A stretch of 64,000 nt of DNA from Panacibacter ginsenosidivorans (GTDB lineage: Bacteria > Bacteroidota > Bacteroidia > Chitinophagales > Chitinophagaceae): NCBI RefSeq assembly GCF_007971225.1, contig NZ_CP042435.1, positions 1,801,501 through 1,865,500 of the forward strand, in the 5' to 3' direction. Within the stretch, counting starts at the first letter, position 1. The number at the start of each line of letters is the position of its first letter. Both the position numbers and the translations under genes were made by a program. Shown here in pieces: positions 28,589 to 37,238 of this stretch. The notes beneath the pieces are model-generated. The model had not been told where the DNA came from and searched no databases. It saw only the letters and a program-made list of their open reading frames with translations.

Positions 28589-28690
28589 GTTTGATGTTTA
28601 TCAACAGGTTACATAGAAATTTCTATGCCTTATATTTTTTAACAGGTGGGTGACTATTATTTGTATTCTCTGAGGAATTAATTCTACAAA

Positions 28691-31000
28691 CTAGTCAACA
28701 CGCTTTCTTATTTTCACCACAACAGATTTTGAAGCAGGTGTATTGCTTGTGTGAGCTACTTCATTTACAGAAACCAACACGTTTGCTTCCGGGAAATATG
28801 TGGCAATGCATTTTTTTGCAATCGGCATGGGAACTACAATGAATTTTTCAGCAACTCTTTCTTTGCTGTCATAATAACTTACAAGATCAACAACTTCATG
28901 CTTTACCAATGATGCCACTTTCATGTCCTCTTCATGCATCATCACGACTCTGCGCTCGTTATGTATTCCGCGGTAACGATCATGCATGCCGTAAATAGTA
29001 GTATTGAACTGATCATGACTTCTTATCGTCATCATAATATACTCATCATTATTTAGTTCAATTTTATTTAATGGCAATACGGTAAAGTTTGCTTTACCTG
29101 TTTTTGTTTTGAAGTTTCTTTCCCTGACCGCATTGGGTAAATAAAAGCCACCGGGGTTTCTTACACGCTGATTATAGTTTTCAAAACCTGGAATTATTTT
29201 TTCAATAAGGTCTCTTATAGCATCATAATTATTTTGCAGTTCATCCCAATCAATATTGAATTTATTTCCCAAAACCTTTTTTGCTAATTGACAAATAATC
29301 GCAACTTCACTTAACAGATCTTTTGATGGTGGCTGCAAAACGCCTCTACTCATTTGCACAACACCCATTGAATTTTCACAACTTACAAATTGTGCATTAT
29401 CACTTTGCAGATCAATATCCGTTCTGCCAAGACAAGGTAATATCAACGCTTGTTTTCCATGCACTAAATGACTTCTGTTGAGTTTTGTAGAAACATGCAC
29501 TGTAAGATTTGTTTTGCGTAGTGCTCCTGCAGTAAATGCTGTATCAGGTGTTGCAGACAAAAAATTACCTCCCATTGCAAAGAACAATCTCACTTTCCCA
29601 TCATGCATTGCTTTGATGGATTGCACCACATCATAACCATGTTTCGCAGGTGGTTCAAATTGAAAAACATCTTTCAGTTTTTGCATAAATGCCTCGGGCA
29701 TTTTTTCCCAAATGCCCATTGTTCTGTCGCCCTGTACATTGCTGTGCCCACGTACCGGGCAAACACCTGCTGCAGGTTTTCCAATACTTCCACGCAGTAA
29801 TAGAAGATTTACGATCTCTTTTATATTGTCAACTGCATTCTTGTGCTGCGTTAAACCCATTGCCCACGTTACAATGATCTTTTTGTGCTGTTGAATTAAC
29901 GTTACTGCTTCACGAATAAAATTTTCTTCGACCCCACTTTCTTCAATGCATTCTTTTAATGATTGCGTTTTTAATGAAGCAATAAATTCATCATATCCTG
30001 AAGTATGTTCTCCAATAAATTTTTTGTCGAAAACTGTTCCAGGATTTTTTTCTTCTTCATTCAACAACACCAACATGATTGCTTTTAATAAGGCAACATC
30101 ACCATTAATGCGAACCTGCAAAAAAAGATCAGCTAACTGTGTTCCACCCGTTGCAATTTTCAATGGATTTTGCGGATTGATAAAATTCATTAAACCCGGC
30201 TCTGGCAAAGGATTTACGGCAATGATTTTTCCGCCATGCTTCTTACATTTTTCCAATGCAGACAACATACGTGGGTGATTGGTGCCAGGGTTTTGTCCCA
30301 TTATAATTAACAACTCTGCGTTATGAATATCTTCTAATGAAACCGTTCCTTTTCCTACGCCAATTGTTTCTGATAAACCTGCACCACTGCTTTCATGACA
30401 CATATTTGAACAATCGGGTAAATTATTCGTACCACTCATCCTTACAAATAACTGGTATAAAAATGCCGCTTCATTGCTTGTTCTGCCAGATGTGTAAAAC
30501 ACAGCTTCATCAGGCGATTGCATTGACTGAATTTCATTTGCAATAATCGTAAATGCTTCGTCCCATGTTACAGGCGTATAATTCGTTGCACCTTCTTTCA
30601 ATAACATCGGCTCCGTTAACCTCCCTTGTTTGCCTATTTCAAAATCTGTCCATGAACCAATTGCTGAGACACTATGTTTTGCAAAAAAATCCGCAGTTAT
30701 TTTTTTCTTCTGTGCTTCATCTGCAATTGCCTTTATGCCATTCTCGCAATATTCTCCCAGCGATGAACGCTCATCATCAGGATCGGGCCAGGCGCAACCC
30801 GGGCAATCAAAACCTCCTTTCTGATTTAATGCAAACGCGGCTTTCCACGCATCTTTCACATGCATGTATTGCAGCATTTGTTTGAGCGAAGAAACAATCG
30901 CAGGCACACCAACAGCTTTATGCTGCATAGGCGTTTGATACAGGTGTGAAAATTTTACAGGTGTAAGCGAAATATCTATCTGATCATTTTCTACAGGCAT
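28691..31000 (-). CDS. FdhF/YdeP family molybdopterin oxidoreductase
   Basis: 769 residues, the YdeP length. GGFDCPGCAWPDPDDERSSL is the typical N-terminal Cys block of this family. VTWDEAFTIIANEIQSM, VFYTSGRTSNEAAFLYQLF and DCSNMCHESSGAGLSETIG (with the likely Mo-ligand Cys) follow. IIMGQNPGTNHPRMLSALEK and the C-terminal dinucleotide-binding region (MMTIRSHDQFNTTIYGMHDR) bind the bis-MGD cofactor. It would be a cytoplasmic formate dehydrogenase-like enzyme; the true substrate of YdeP is not established. FdhD, which sulfurates such enzymes, is encoded 5 kb away on the same strand. No signal peptide is visible. Confidence 0.9.
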   Translation of the reverse strand: MPVENDQIDISLTPVKFSHLYQTPMQHKAVGVPAIVSSLKQMLQYMHVKDAWKAAFALNQKGGFDCPGCAWPDPDDERSSLGEYCENGIKAIADEAQKKKITADFFAKHSVSAIGSWTDFEIGKQGRLTEPMLLKEGATNYTPVTWDEAFTIIANEIQSMQSPDEAVFYTSGRTSNEAAFLYQLFVRMSGTNNLPDCSNMCHESSGAGLSETIGVGKGTVSLEDIHNAELLIIMGQNPGTNHPRMLSALEKCKKHGGKIIAVNPLPEPGLMNFINPQNPLKIATGGTQLADLFLQVRINGDVALLKAIMLVLLNEEEKNPGTVFDKKFIGEHTSGYDEFIASLKTQSLKECIEESGVEENFIREAVTLIQQHKKIIVTWAMGLTQHKNAVDNIKEIVNLLLLRGSIGKPAAGVCPVRGHSNVQGDRTMGIWEKMPEAFMQKLKDVFQFEPPAKHGYDVVQSIKAMHDGKVRLFFAMGGNFLSATPDTAFTAGALRKTNLTVHVSTKLNRSHLVHGKQALILPCLGRTDIDLQSDNAQFVSCENSMGVVQMSRGVLQPPSKDLLSEVAIICQLAKKVLGNKFNIDWDELQNNYDAIRDLIEKIIPGFENYNQRVRNPGGFYLPNAVRERNFKTKTGKANFTVLPLNKIELNNDEYIMMTIRSHDQFNTTIYGMHDRYRGIHNERRVVMMHEEDMKVASLVKHEVVDLVSYYDSKERVAEKFIVVPMPIAKKCIATYFPEANVLVSVNEVAHTSNTPASKSVVVKIRKRVD

Positions 31001-31085
31001 GGCACTAAGTTACTTATTAGAATTGTGTCAAAATAATAGTGAAGGGTTTTTATGTACCAAACGAAAGTTTTTCATGGCACCGGTT

Positions 31086-31105
31086 GTTGCGTCGCACACT
31101 TGTAC
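31086..31105 (+). repeat. interspersed core repeat, copy 14 (type A)
   Basis: GTTGCGTCGCACACTTGTAC, preceded by TTTTTCATGGCACCG, a B-like outer flank on an A-like core. It opens the pair closed by copy 15, enclosing one small gene. Confidence 0.85.
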
Positions 31106-31176
31106 TCGTGGAACAATGATGAACTTTATGAAAGAAGAGAATGTGTAGAGTATAACACCCACTACAGCGAAGATGC

Positions 31177-31611
31177 CTATTTTTTAAAGATATATTTATA
31201 AAATTTGCTTATTGGCTTTCCTGCAAAAGCAATGATTGTGCTTATTACAAATGGAAAAAAAGTTATAGTGGCAAAGTGAACCCCAGGAGATTCTTCTATG
31301 TTGTAAACGAAATAAAATATACTTACCCAAAATAAAACAAACCCCAGAATTTGAAGAGTCATCTTAATTTTATAATTCTTCAATAGAATCGAAATTATAA
31401 AAGCACATTGTCCTAGCAATGTCAATAATCCTGCTACAGGCAAATGATTTTCGAAAGATGCATTTAAATCAAAACTGAAATGTTCTTTATTAAAATAAGG
31501 AAACCATAATATTTCGATTATCAGAAAGAACAAAATTCCATGCCCAAAGCCGACAAGAATAAATGCTTGAGTAATGATTGTCCATATTTTTAGTTTCTTA
31601 CTTGTATTCAT
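31177..31611 (-). CDS. hypothetical four-helix membrane protein
   Basis: 144 residues from the ATG at 31611. The frame extends to 31653, but that extension runs into repeat copy 15, so the internal ATG is preferred. Four hydrophobic segments: IITQAFILVGFGHGILFFLI, AGLLTLLGQCAFIISILL, LQILGFVLFWVSIFYFVY and ITFFPFVISTIIAFAG. No catalytic motif and no family recognised. It is the only gene between repeat copies 14 and 15, which lie 70 bp past its stop and 36 bp before its start, so it is the cleanest candidate for a gene carried within an inverted-repeat unit. Confidence 0.6.
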   Translation of the reverse strand: MNTSKKLKIWTIITQAFILVGFGHGILFFLIIEILWFPYFNKEHFSFDLNASFENHLPVAGLLTLLGQCAFIISILLKNYKIKMTLQILGFVLFWVSIFYFVYNIEESPGVHFATITFFPFVISTIIAFAGKPISKFYKYIFKK

Positions 31612-31647
31612 TTTACTCCAGAGAATATGTCGCATAAAGAACAATTC

Positions 31648-31667
31648 GCACAAGAGTGCGACGCAAC
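31648..31667 (-). repeat. interspersed core repeat, copy 15 (type A)
   Basis: GCACAAGAGTGCGACGCAAC, followed by GAAAGCCTAATACTTATTCT and CAGCCCGGCTCAAAAAA. The outer end stops 4-5 nt from the stop codon of the next gene (31706). Confidence 0.88.
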
Positions 31668-31705
31668 GAAAGCCTAATACTTATTCTTCAGCCCGGCTCA
31701 AAAAA

Positions 31706-34700
31706 TTATTTCTTTTTCAACGATTCAAGATAGTCAAGCAAATTGGCAAGATCTTGTGTTGACATGTTTTGATACAAGCCATCTGTCATCATAGAAGTTT
31801 TCATTTGTGTAAGCGCTAATACATCTGCGGTCTTGATCTGCTTTCGTGCGCCACCGGGAAATTTGATATCAATATCTGTTTCTGTTTTGCTGGCAATAAT
31901 GCCAGACATAGTGGAACCATCTTTCATTTTAACTTCCCAGCCTTCGTAGCCAAAACCAATGCCAGCCGAAGGATTAACGATTGCTTCGAGCAGCGCTTCT
32001 TTGGGCAACTTGGAACCGATCTCTGAAAGTTTTGGACCGAAATCGTTGCCGATATTATTTACCATGTGACAAACACTACAGGTGTTTGCAAATATTTTTT
32101 GTCCTTCTGCAGCATTGGGAGTTAACGCAGCGATCTCCTGCATAGTTGGTGCAGGTTTTGAAGTTTTGCTTTTGCCATTATCAGGTAAATAACTCGCTGC
32201 TTCGCTGCGCACAGAACCACGCCACGCACCATCAACACTCGCAACAACATCGGGTATTAATTCTGCAGGAACTTTTTTTGCTTTCAAAATTTCAAGCACA
32301 CGATCTTCGCCACTCCAGCTATTACCAATTTTATGAGCCGCACTTTTTCTAACCGCAATATCATATTTATTGGAGAGCGCAATGTTCTGCAATATGTCGA
32401 TTGATTCTTTGCTACCAACACCTGCAAGTGAAATTAATAAACTATCTTTCTGTGCTGCATCTTTTCCATTGAAAACGCCGGAAACTAATGACGCACCGCC
32501 TAAATGCAACAACAAACCCGCAGCATTTCTGCCAACACCTTCATGTGGCTTGTTAATGGCAAGCTGTAATAAATTATTATTCTGAGATCTTACTTCATAA
32601 CGACTTACCAATTCTATATATTCATCAGTCCCTGCTACAGATTGCAGCACATCTGCCAAAGCTTTTTGCGCAACGGGTGATTGTGTTACTGTTTTTATAT
32701 CGAGTGCATGCAACACCAATTTATTCAAAGCAATATCATTGCTTGTATTGTCTTCGATCATTTTCAACAACAGCTTTGATTTCAAAGACCCGGTTTCAAA
32801 ATCAAATGCACGAAAATATTTTAAGCGACTGCTGAGATCAGTTTGTTTATCACTTGCAAGTGTTGCCAGGTATGGAATAGCCGCATCTGTTCTTGCACGC
32901 CAGACAATGTCTTTTGATGCTGCCGTTTGCAAAGGGTCGTTTACTTTATCAAGATAAGCAGCAAAGAATTTATCCCACTGTTTATCGGCACCAATACCAA
33001 GCGCTTCTAAATACCAGCGGTCTTTTCCATCGTATTGTGAAGCAAGTGTTGTCCATAAAGAAGCAGCTTCTGCATTTTTGTTATGATGTAAGGCAAGTGC
33101 ACATTCACGACGAACTTGTGCATCTGGAACATTTACCAATGCACGAATAACTGTAACATCATTTGCATTTAATTCATGCGCCGCTCTTATTGCAGTTATA
33201 CGCAGATCAGGGTTGTTATCTTTTATTGCTTCCTGTATATATTGTGCTGCATTAGTTTTTGGCATTTTTACCAACACCCAAAAAGCTCTTGCACGCATGC
33301 GTGGGTCAGCATTTGTATTGTGCCATAACTTTTCTAATTCAGGAACTGCTATTGCACCCATTTGCTGCAATGCAGTAAACGCGTGATAACGCACAGAAAG
33401 ATTTGGGTTTTGCAACGCAGCGACTGCACCGGCTGCAGTTGAATAATCTTCTTTTGAAATTTTATATGTTGAAATATCCTGTGCAACACGATAAATTCTT
33501 CCGCGTGTCTGATCACCTGCCTGATGACCACCAACACCGGGATCATACCAATCCGCAACAATGATTGAACCATCAGGCGCAGTGCAAACATCAGCAGGGC
33601 GAAACCATTGATCCTTCTCGCCTTTCAGAATATTGATGATGCTTGCGTTGTAGCCTGCGCCAGCATTTGCAACAGTATAACTGCGCACTACATTTGTACC
33701 GGCATCGCAATGAATTAACTGATCATGAAATTCTTTTGGTAATAAAGAACCTTCATAAACTAAAATACCTGTGGGTGATCCTGCAAATGTTTGCAGCATA
33801 TTCGGTACTGTTCCGGGGTCATTCAAATGCCAGTGACGTAAGGGAATCGAATCTTCAATATTTGTTCTGTTTCCCTGCCAGCCGGCGCCAGTTATTTCAT
33901 CTGTATAACCATAATTGCCATACTGCATTACATAATTGATGCGTGTACCACGATTACCATCGTCATCATTATCACTTTGCCAAAGTGTACCATAACTATC
34001 AACAGCTACTTCATAAGGATTGCGAAAATTTTGCCCGAGACATTCTACATGTGAGCCATCAAGATCACAACGAAATACCATGCCTTGCCTGTATTTCTTT
34101 TGACTGATTACATCTCCATCCTGGTCAAGAACCGGCTTGTTATTTTTATCTCTTAATTGCTCGCCTGCATTGCCCATGTTGAAATACAATTTTCCATCCG
34201 CACCAAAAGTGAATGCATGCACACCATGATCATGTTGCTCTCCACTGATGCCTTGAAATAAAATTTCTTTGCGGTCTGCTTTATCGTCTCCGTCGTCATC
34301 GTAAAAGGCCCATACATAAGGGCTTTGCGAAACAATAACTCTATTACCCAAAACACAAATACCAAGAGGTGCATCAAGTTCCGGTCCCTGGTAAAAAACT
34401 TTTGCTGTGTCTGCAATGCCATCTCCATTTGTATCTTCCAAAATCATAATGCGGTCTCCCAAAGCATTCACCGGATTGCCATTAATGGCAGGCCTGTAAT
34501 TGTATGCTTCATTTACCCACACTCTTCCACGCTCATCAACATCAATGTTTGTCGGGTTTTTCAACATTGGTTCTGTTGCCATTGTTTTTACCTGCACGTC
34601 TTTTGCAACAGTTAAACCCTTCAATGCATTTTCAGGAAGCCGTTGTTGTGCATCTGATAAGCTGTCTGACTTATCCTCTTTCTGTTTTGCAGTTTCATTA

Positions 34701-34783
34701 TTATTACAGGAAGGAAAACACACAAGACATATTAACAGTTGCAATAAAAAAGAATAACGAAGTAAGCTTTGTTTAAAATTCAT
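31706..34783 (-). CDS. PVC-type lipoprotein: NHL/SGL-like propeller, HEAT repeats and cytochrome c domain
   Basis: About 1025 residues from the ATG at 34783 (the frame opens 10 codons earlier). A lipobox LVCFPSC near residue 25 marks an exported lipoprotein. Residues about 60-440 form a beta-propeller of the 'membrane-bound dehydrogenase' type (PTNIDVDERGRVWVNEAYNY, NFRNPYEVAVDSYGTLWQSD, VCTAPDGSIIVADWYDPGVG). HEAT-like helical repeats span about 460-860. A C-terminal class I cytochrome c domain has heme motif CSVCH (about 920) and the closing YLESLKKK. The architecture is known from Planctomycetes and Bacteroidota, probably oxidising sugars or alcohols at the envelope; the substrate is not known. 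Confidence 0.87.
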   Translation of the reverse strand: MNFKQSLLRYSFLLQLLICLVCFPSCNNNETAKQKEDKSDSLSDAQQRLPENALKGLTVAKDVQVKTMATEPMLKNPTNIDVDERGRVWVNEAYNYRPAINGNPVNALGDRIMILEDTNGDGIADTAKVFYQGPELDAPLGICVLGNRVIVSQSPYVWAFYDDDGDDKADRKEILFQGISGEQHDHGVHAFTFGADGKLYFNMGNAGEQLRDKNNKPVLDQDGDVISQKKYRQGMVFRCDLDGSHVECLGQNFRNPYEVAVDSYGTLWQSDNDDDGNRGTRINYVMQYGNYGYTDEITGAGWQGNRTNIEDSIPLRHWHLNDPGTVPNMLQTFAGSPTGILVYEGSLLPKEFHDQLIHCDAGTNVVRSYTVANAGAGYNASIINILKGEKDQWFRPADVCTAPDGSIIVADWYDPGVGGHQAGDQTRGRIYRVAQDISTYKISKEDYSTAAGAVAALQNPNLSVRYHAFTALQQMGAIAVPELEKLWHNTNADPRMRARAFWVLVKMPKTNAAQYIQEAIKDNNPDLRITAIRAAHELNANDVTVIRALVNVPDAQVRRECALALHHNKNAEAASLWTTLASQYDGKDRWYLEALGIGADKQWDKFFAAYLDKVNDPLQTAASKDIVWRARTDAAIPYLATLASDKQTDLSSRLKYFRAFDFETGSLKSKLLLKMIEDNTSNDIALNKLVLHALDIKTVTQSPVAQKALADVLQSVAGTDEYIELVSRYEVRSQNNNLLQLAINKPHEGVGRNAAGLLLHLGGASLVSGVFNGKDAAQKDSLLISLAGVGSKESIDILQNIALSNKYDIAVRKSAAHKIGNSWSGEDRVLEILKAKKVPAELIPDVVASVDGAWRGSVRSEAASYLPDNGKSKTSKPAPTMQEIAALTPNAAEGQKIFANTCSVCHMVNNIGNDFGPKLSEIGSKLPKEALLEAIVNPSAGIGFGYEGWEVKMKDGSTMSGIIASKTETDIDIKFPGGARKQIKTADVLALTQMKTSMMTDGLYQNMSTQDLANLLDYLESLKKK

Positions 34784-34893
34784 TTCAATGGCTTTTAAGT
34801 GTAGGTAATACAATTATTGCTAAACTAAGGAAAGAATGAAGAGTAATCAAAGAAAAAGTTATTGGCCGGGCTACACAGTTTTGGGCATCGGTG

Positions 34894-34913
34894 GTTGCGT
34901 CGCACTCTTGTAC
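34894..34913 (+). repeat. interspersed core repeat, copy 16 (type A)
   Basis: Perfect GTTGCGTCGCACTCTTGTAC. Outer flank GTTATTGGCCGGGCTACA lies to the left. It pairs with copy 17 at 35928, enclosing the ArsR/SRPBCC operon. Confidence 0.9.
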
Positions 34914-34932
34914 TCTGGATATTTTACTCTGC

Positions 34933-34969
34933 TATAAAATAAATTAAGGTGCATGTAACACGCACCTTA
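34933..34969 (-). terminator. intrinsic terminator of the ArsR-SRPBCC operon
   Basis: Perfect 8-bp stem TAAGGTGC (34945-34952) and GCACCTTA (34962-34969), 9-nt loop, followed on the minus strand by AATTTATTTTAT. It lies 64 nt past the SRPBCC stop. Confidence 0.8.
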
Positions 34970-35033
34970 CCAGAAATAAAAATAACCGCTTCCACAATTA
35001 TTACTAAATAAATACTATAGCAGATTACGAAAA

Positions 35034-35498
35034 TTAACTTTTTGCAAGATAGCTTTCCAATTTGTCAATGTTCTGTTTCAAACCCTGATCAGCTTTAAAT
35101 ACTTTTACTACTTGCTCAAATTCTTCGACAGTATTAAAAAGCATGTGCCATGTTAATAATGTTTTATTTCCTTGTTCGGCAAAGGTTATGGTTGCAAGAA
35201 ATTTTGGCGCTGAAATATGTTCGTAAACTATTTTTTTATGTTTGACTATTTCTTTGAAGACACTTTTATTTTTATAATCAGTTCCATCTGGTCCATGCAT
35301 CGTCAAATTCCATTCACCCCCTTCATTTACTTCCATTTTGTGAATAGTGTTTGTAAAACCATTTGGTCCCCACCAGTTTTTTATATGCTCTGGGTCTGTC
35401 CATACATCCCATACAAGTTTTACAGGTGCATTTAATACTCTTGATAGCAACAATTCACGATCGGATATATTACTATCGATTGCTTTTTTGTTTTCCAT
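35034..35498 (-). CDS. SRPBCC/AHSA1 domain protein
   Basis: 154 residues. RELLLSRVLNAPVKLVWDVW and TDPEHIKNWWGPNGFTNT are the classic opening of the AHSA1 (Aha1-C-like) START-fold family. VNEGGEWNLTMHGPDGTDY and KTLLTWHMLFNTVEEFEQV complete it. The fold makes a deep pocket for a hydrophobic ligand; ligands for this branch are unknown. It overlaps the 3' end of the ArsR-type regulator by 26 bp, a very common Bacteroidota pair, so the regulator probably controls this gene from the promoter upstream of both. Confidence 0.88.
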   Translation of the reverse strand: MENKKAIDSNISDRELLLSRVLNAPVKLVWDVWTDPEHIKNWWGPNGFTNTIHKMEVNEGGEWNLTMHGPDGTDYKNKSVFKEIVKHKKIVYEHISAPKFLATITFAEQGNKTLLTWHMLFNTVEEFEQVVKVFKADQGLKQNIDKLESYLAKS

Positions 35499-35826
35499 AT
35501 TTCGTGTTTTTTGATTGTAGTTTACCGAGGTAGGTTTCGAGCGAATCTAATTTTGCCTCATAGATCTTACGGTATTGCTCCAGCCAGGTTGATACTTCGC
35601 CAAGTTTTTTGAGTTTTGCTTCACAATATCTTTCCCTGCCTTGTTTTCTTATTACTATTAAACCACATTCGGAGAGTATTTTGATATGCAACGAGATTGC
35701 CTGGCGGCTCATATCAAAATTTCCAGCTATCGCATTAAGGTTTTGCTTTTCTCCGGCAACCAGGTCAATTATTTTTCGTCTTGTTGGATCTGCTATTGCC
35801 TGGAATACATCGCGTCTTGTTTCCAT
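35473..35826 (-). CDS. ArsR/SdpR-family winged-helix repressor
   Basis: About 117 residues from the ATG at 35826; a TTG three codons earlier lies inside the operator, so the ATG is preferred. RRDVFQAIADPTRRKIIDLV is the diagnostic first helix, IAGNFDMSRQAISLHIKIL the recognition helix-turn-helix, and VIRKQGRERYCEAKL the wing. No metal-binding Cys pair of the ELCVCDL type is present, so it should not sense metals; SdpR-like autorepression is more likely. Two nearly identical 16-bp palindromes lie just upstream, in and next to its own promoter. The SRPBCC partner gene overlaps its end. Confidence 0.9.
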   Translation of the reverse strand: METRRDVFQAIADPTRRKIIDLVAGEKQNLNAIAGNFDMSRQAISLHIKILSECGLIVIRKQGRERYCEAKLKKLGEVSTWLEQYRKIYEAKLDSLETYLGKLQSKNTKYGKQKSNR

Positions 35827-35831
35827 AATAT

Positions 35832-35878
35832 GCAAGTAAGTGCTTGCAAATATAAATGCAAGTATTTACTTGCGCAAA
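35832..35878 (-). promoter_or_regulatory. operator-promoter of the ArsR-SRPBCC operon
   Basis: On the minus strand: -33 TTTG (35875-35878), a 20-nt spacer and -7 TATATTTG (35847-35854). Operator 2, GCAAGTATTTACTTGC as read on the plus strand (35858-35873), fills the spacer. Operator 1, GCAAGTAAGTGCTTGC (35832-35847), covers the expected start site. The two sites are 26 bp apart, about 2.5 helical turns. The ATG is at 35826, so the leader is only about 15 nt. Binding of the ArsR-type protein encoded next would block RNA polymerase. Confidence 0.75.
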
Positions 35879-35927
35879 TTTTTTCTATAATTTTTTTAGA
35901 GAATGATCTGCCGAATATAGTTATACA

Positions 35928-35947
35928 GTAAAAGTGTGCGACGCAAC
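35928..35947 (-). repeat. interspersed core repeat, copy 17 (type A)
   Basis: GTAAAAGTGTGCGACGCAAC, two differences from the core. Right flank AAAAGCTCAATGCTTAT and CCATAAAAAC. It closes the pair opened by copy 16. Confidence 0.8.
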
Positions 35948-35988
35948 AAAAGCTCAATGCTTATCCAGAAGCTAAGTCCATAAAAACA

Positions 35989-36372
35989 CTAACACACTTT
36001 ACCTTTTGAATCTTTATCTACTAGCTCAGTAAAAGTGTCGCTTTTATCTTCTTCAGGTCTGTCTTTACAGGGAAAATCTTTTTCTATAACAATATCAAGT
36101 ACCTCGTCTGCATTAATGTGGATGAGTTTGTAGATGCCGACTTCATCAGTATCGAGCCAGTCATTGGCTTTTATAATAGGAAGATGTATGGTTATTTTAT
36201 TATCAGAAAAAGCTGGAGTTATTTCAGAAATATCTGTAATACGCAATTCATAAGTAAGCACCTCATTTGGAAATGCTACTTCATCTTTTACAAAACCATG
36301 TTGCTTCAAATGTTGCAATTCAGATTTACGGATGCGAAAACGGATGGACTTATTTTCAAAACGCAATTTCAT
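35989..36372 (-). CDS. small conserved protein, DUF7009-like
   Basis: About 127 residues from the ATG at 36372 (a GTG two codons earlier is possible). KLRFENKSIRFRIRKSELQH and LTYELRITDISEITPAFSDN, then ITIHLPIIKANDWLDTDEVG and IVIEKDFPCKD, resemble a small family I know as DUF7009, with an N-terminal R-I/F-x-x-x-S-I/L-R-x-R pattern and a late EKDF-x-C. That assignment is from memory. Function unknown. It lies 20 nt downstream of fdhD on the same strand and may take part in the same molybdoenzyme maturation. No signal peptide or membrane helix. Confidence 0.6.
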   Translation of the reverse strand: MKLRFENKSIRFRIRKSELQHLKQHGFVKDEVAFPNEVLTYELRITDISEITPAFSDNKITIHLPIIKANDWLDTDEVGIYKLIHINADEVLDIVIEKDFPCKDRPEEDKSDTFTELVDKDSKGKVC

Positions 36373-36392
36373 GATCACAGATTTCTACAAAT

Positions 36393-37223
36393 TTACGACT
36401 GAATAATTCTTTCTTCACCGCAATAAATATTGAAGCTGTTATTTTTAAGAAACCCAATGATAGTCATGCCATTTTTTGCTGCAAGTTCTACTGCCAAACT
36501 CGACGGTGCACCGATTGCACAAACCACCGGAATACCCGCTGTTAAAGACTTTTGTACTAACTCATAACCAAGCCTGCCACTAAATAAAACGACATGTTCT
36601 TTAAGTGGCAATAGATTTTTGAATAGCATCGTACCAACCAATTTATCCATTGCATTATGTCTGCCAACATCTTCACATATATGTATCAACTCAGCATTTC
36701 CATTGATCAATGCGACTGCATGTGAGCCACCTGTTTGTGTAAAAATATTTTGTGACGTGTTTAATAATTGCGGCAGTTGATATAATTGTTGAGCGTTTAT
36801 TTGAAAGTTGTTATTCAACGGAGCAAATACCTGTTGCGAAATTATATCAGCATTTGTTTTACCGCAAAATCCGCAGGAAGCAGCAGAAACAAAATTTCTT
36901 TTTTTACTTTCTATATCTACATACACATGATAGGCAAGTTCCACGAGTATTACAGATTCGTCAGCTACGTTGCCGATGTGTTTTATGGATATGATATCAG
37001 AAGCATGCTGTATAAACCCTTCGCAAAATAAAAATCCTGCAACAAGGTTTTTGTCATCGCCGGGTGTCCGCATGGTTACAGAAAGTGATTCCTGTATCCT
37101 GGTATTTTCAGTGCTATATTCAATAACGATCTGCAAAGGAGACTCTTCAACTATGCAATCTTCTTTTTGCGTAGTGCTTCCGTTTCCGATTTTATGTATA
37201 GCTATATTTTTTGTGCCCGTCAT
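36393..37223 (-). CDS. fdhD: sulfurtransferase FdhD, formate dehydrogenase accessory protein
   Basis: 276 residues. SVTMRTPGDDKNLVAGFLFC is the FdhD opening motif. AASCGFCGK (about 115-121) is the conserved C-x-x-C that carries persulfide sulfur. TGGSHAVALI, CEDVGRHNAMDKLVGTML and LFSGRLGYELVQKSLTAGIP are strong family blocks. It passes sulfur from IscS to the Mo-bis-MGD cofactor of formate dehydrogenases; the likely client here is the YdeP-type enzyme at 28691-31000. It lies in a minus-strand run with the CoxE- and CoxD-like genes. Confidence 0.94.
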   Translation of the reverse strand: MTGTKNIAIHKIGNGSTTQKEDCIVEESPLQIVIEYSTENTRIQESLSVTMRTPGDDKNLVAGFLFCEGFIQHASDIISIKHIGNVADESVILVELAYHVYVDIESKKRNFVSAASCGFCGKTNADIISQQVFAPLNNNFQINAQQLYQLPQLLNTSQNIFTQTGGSHAVALINGNAELIHICEDVGRHNAMDKLVGTMLFKNLLPLKEHVVLFSGRLGYELVQKSLTAGIPVVCAIGAPSSLAVELAAKNGMTIIGFLKNNSFNIYCGEERIIQS

Positions 37224-37238
37224 CTTATTGAAATAAAA

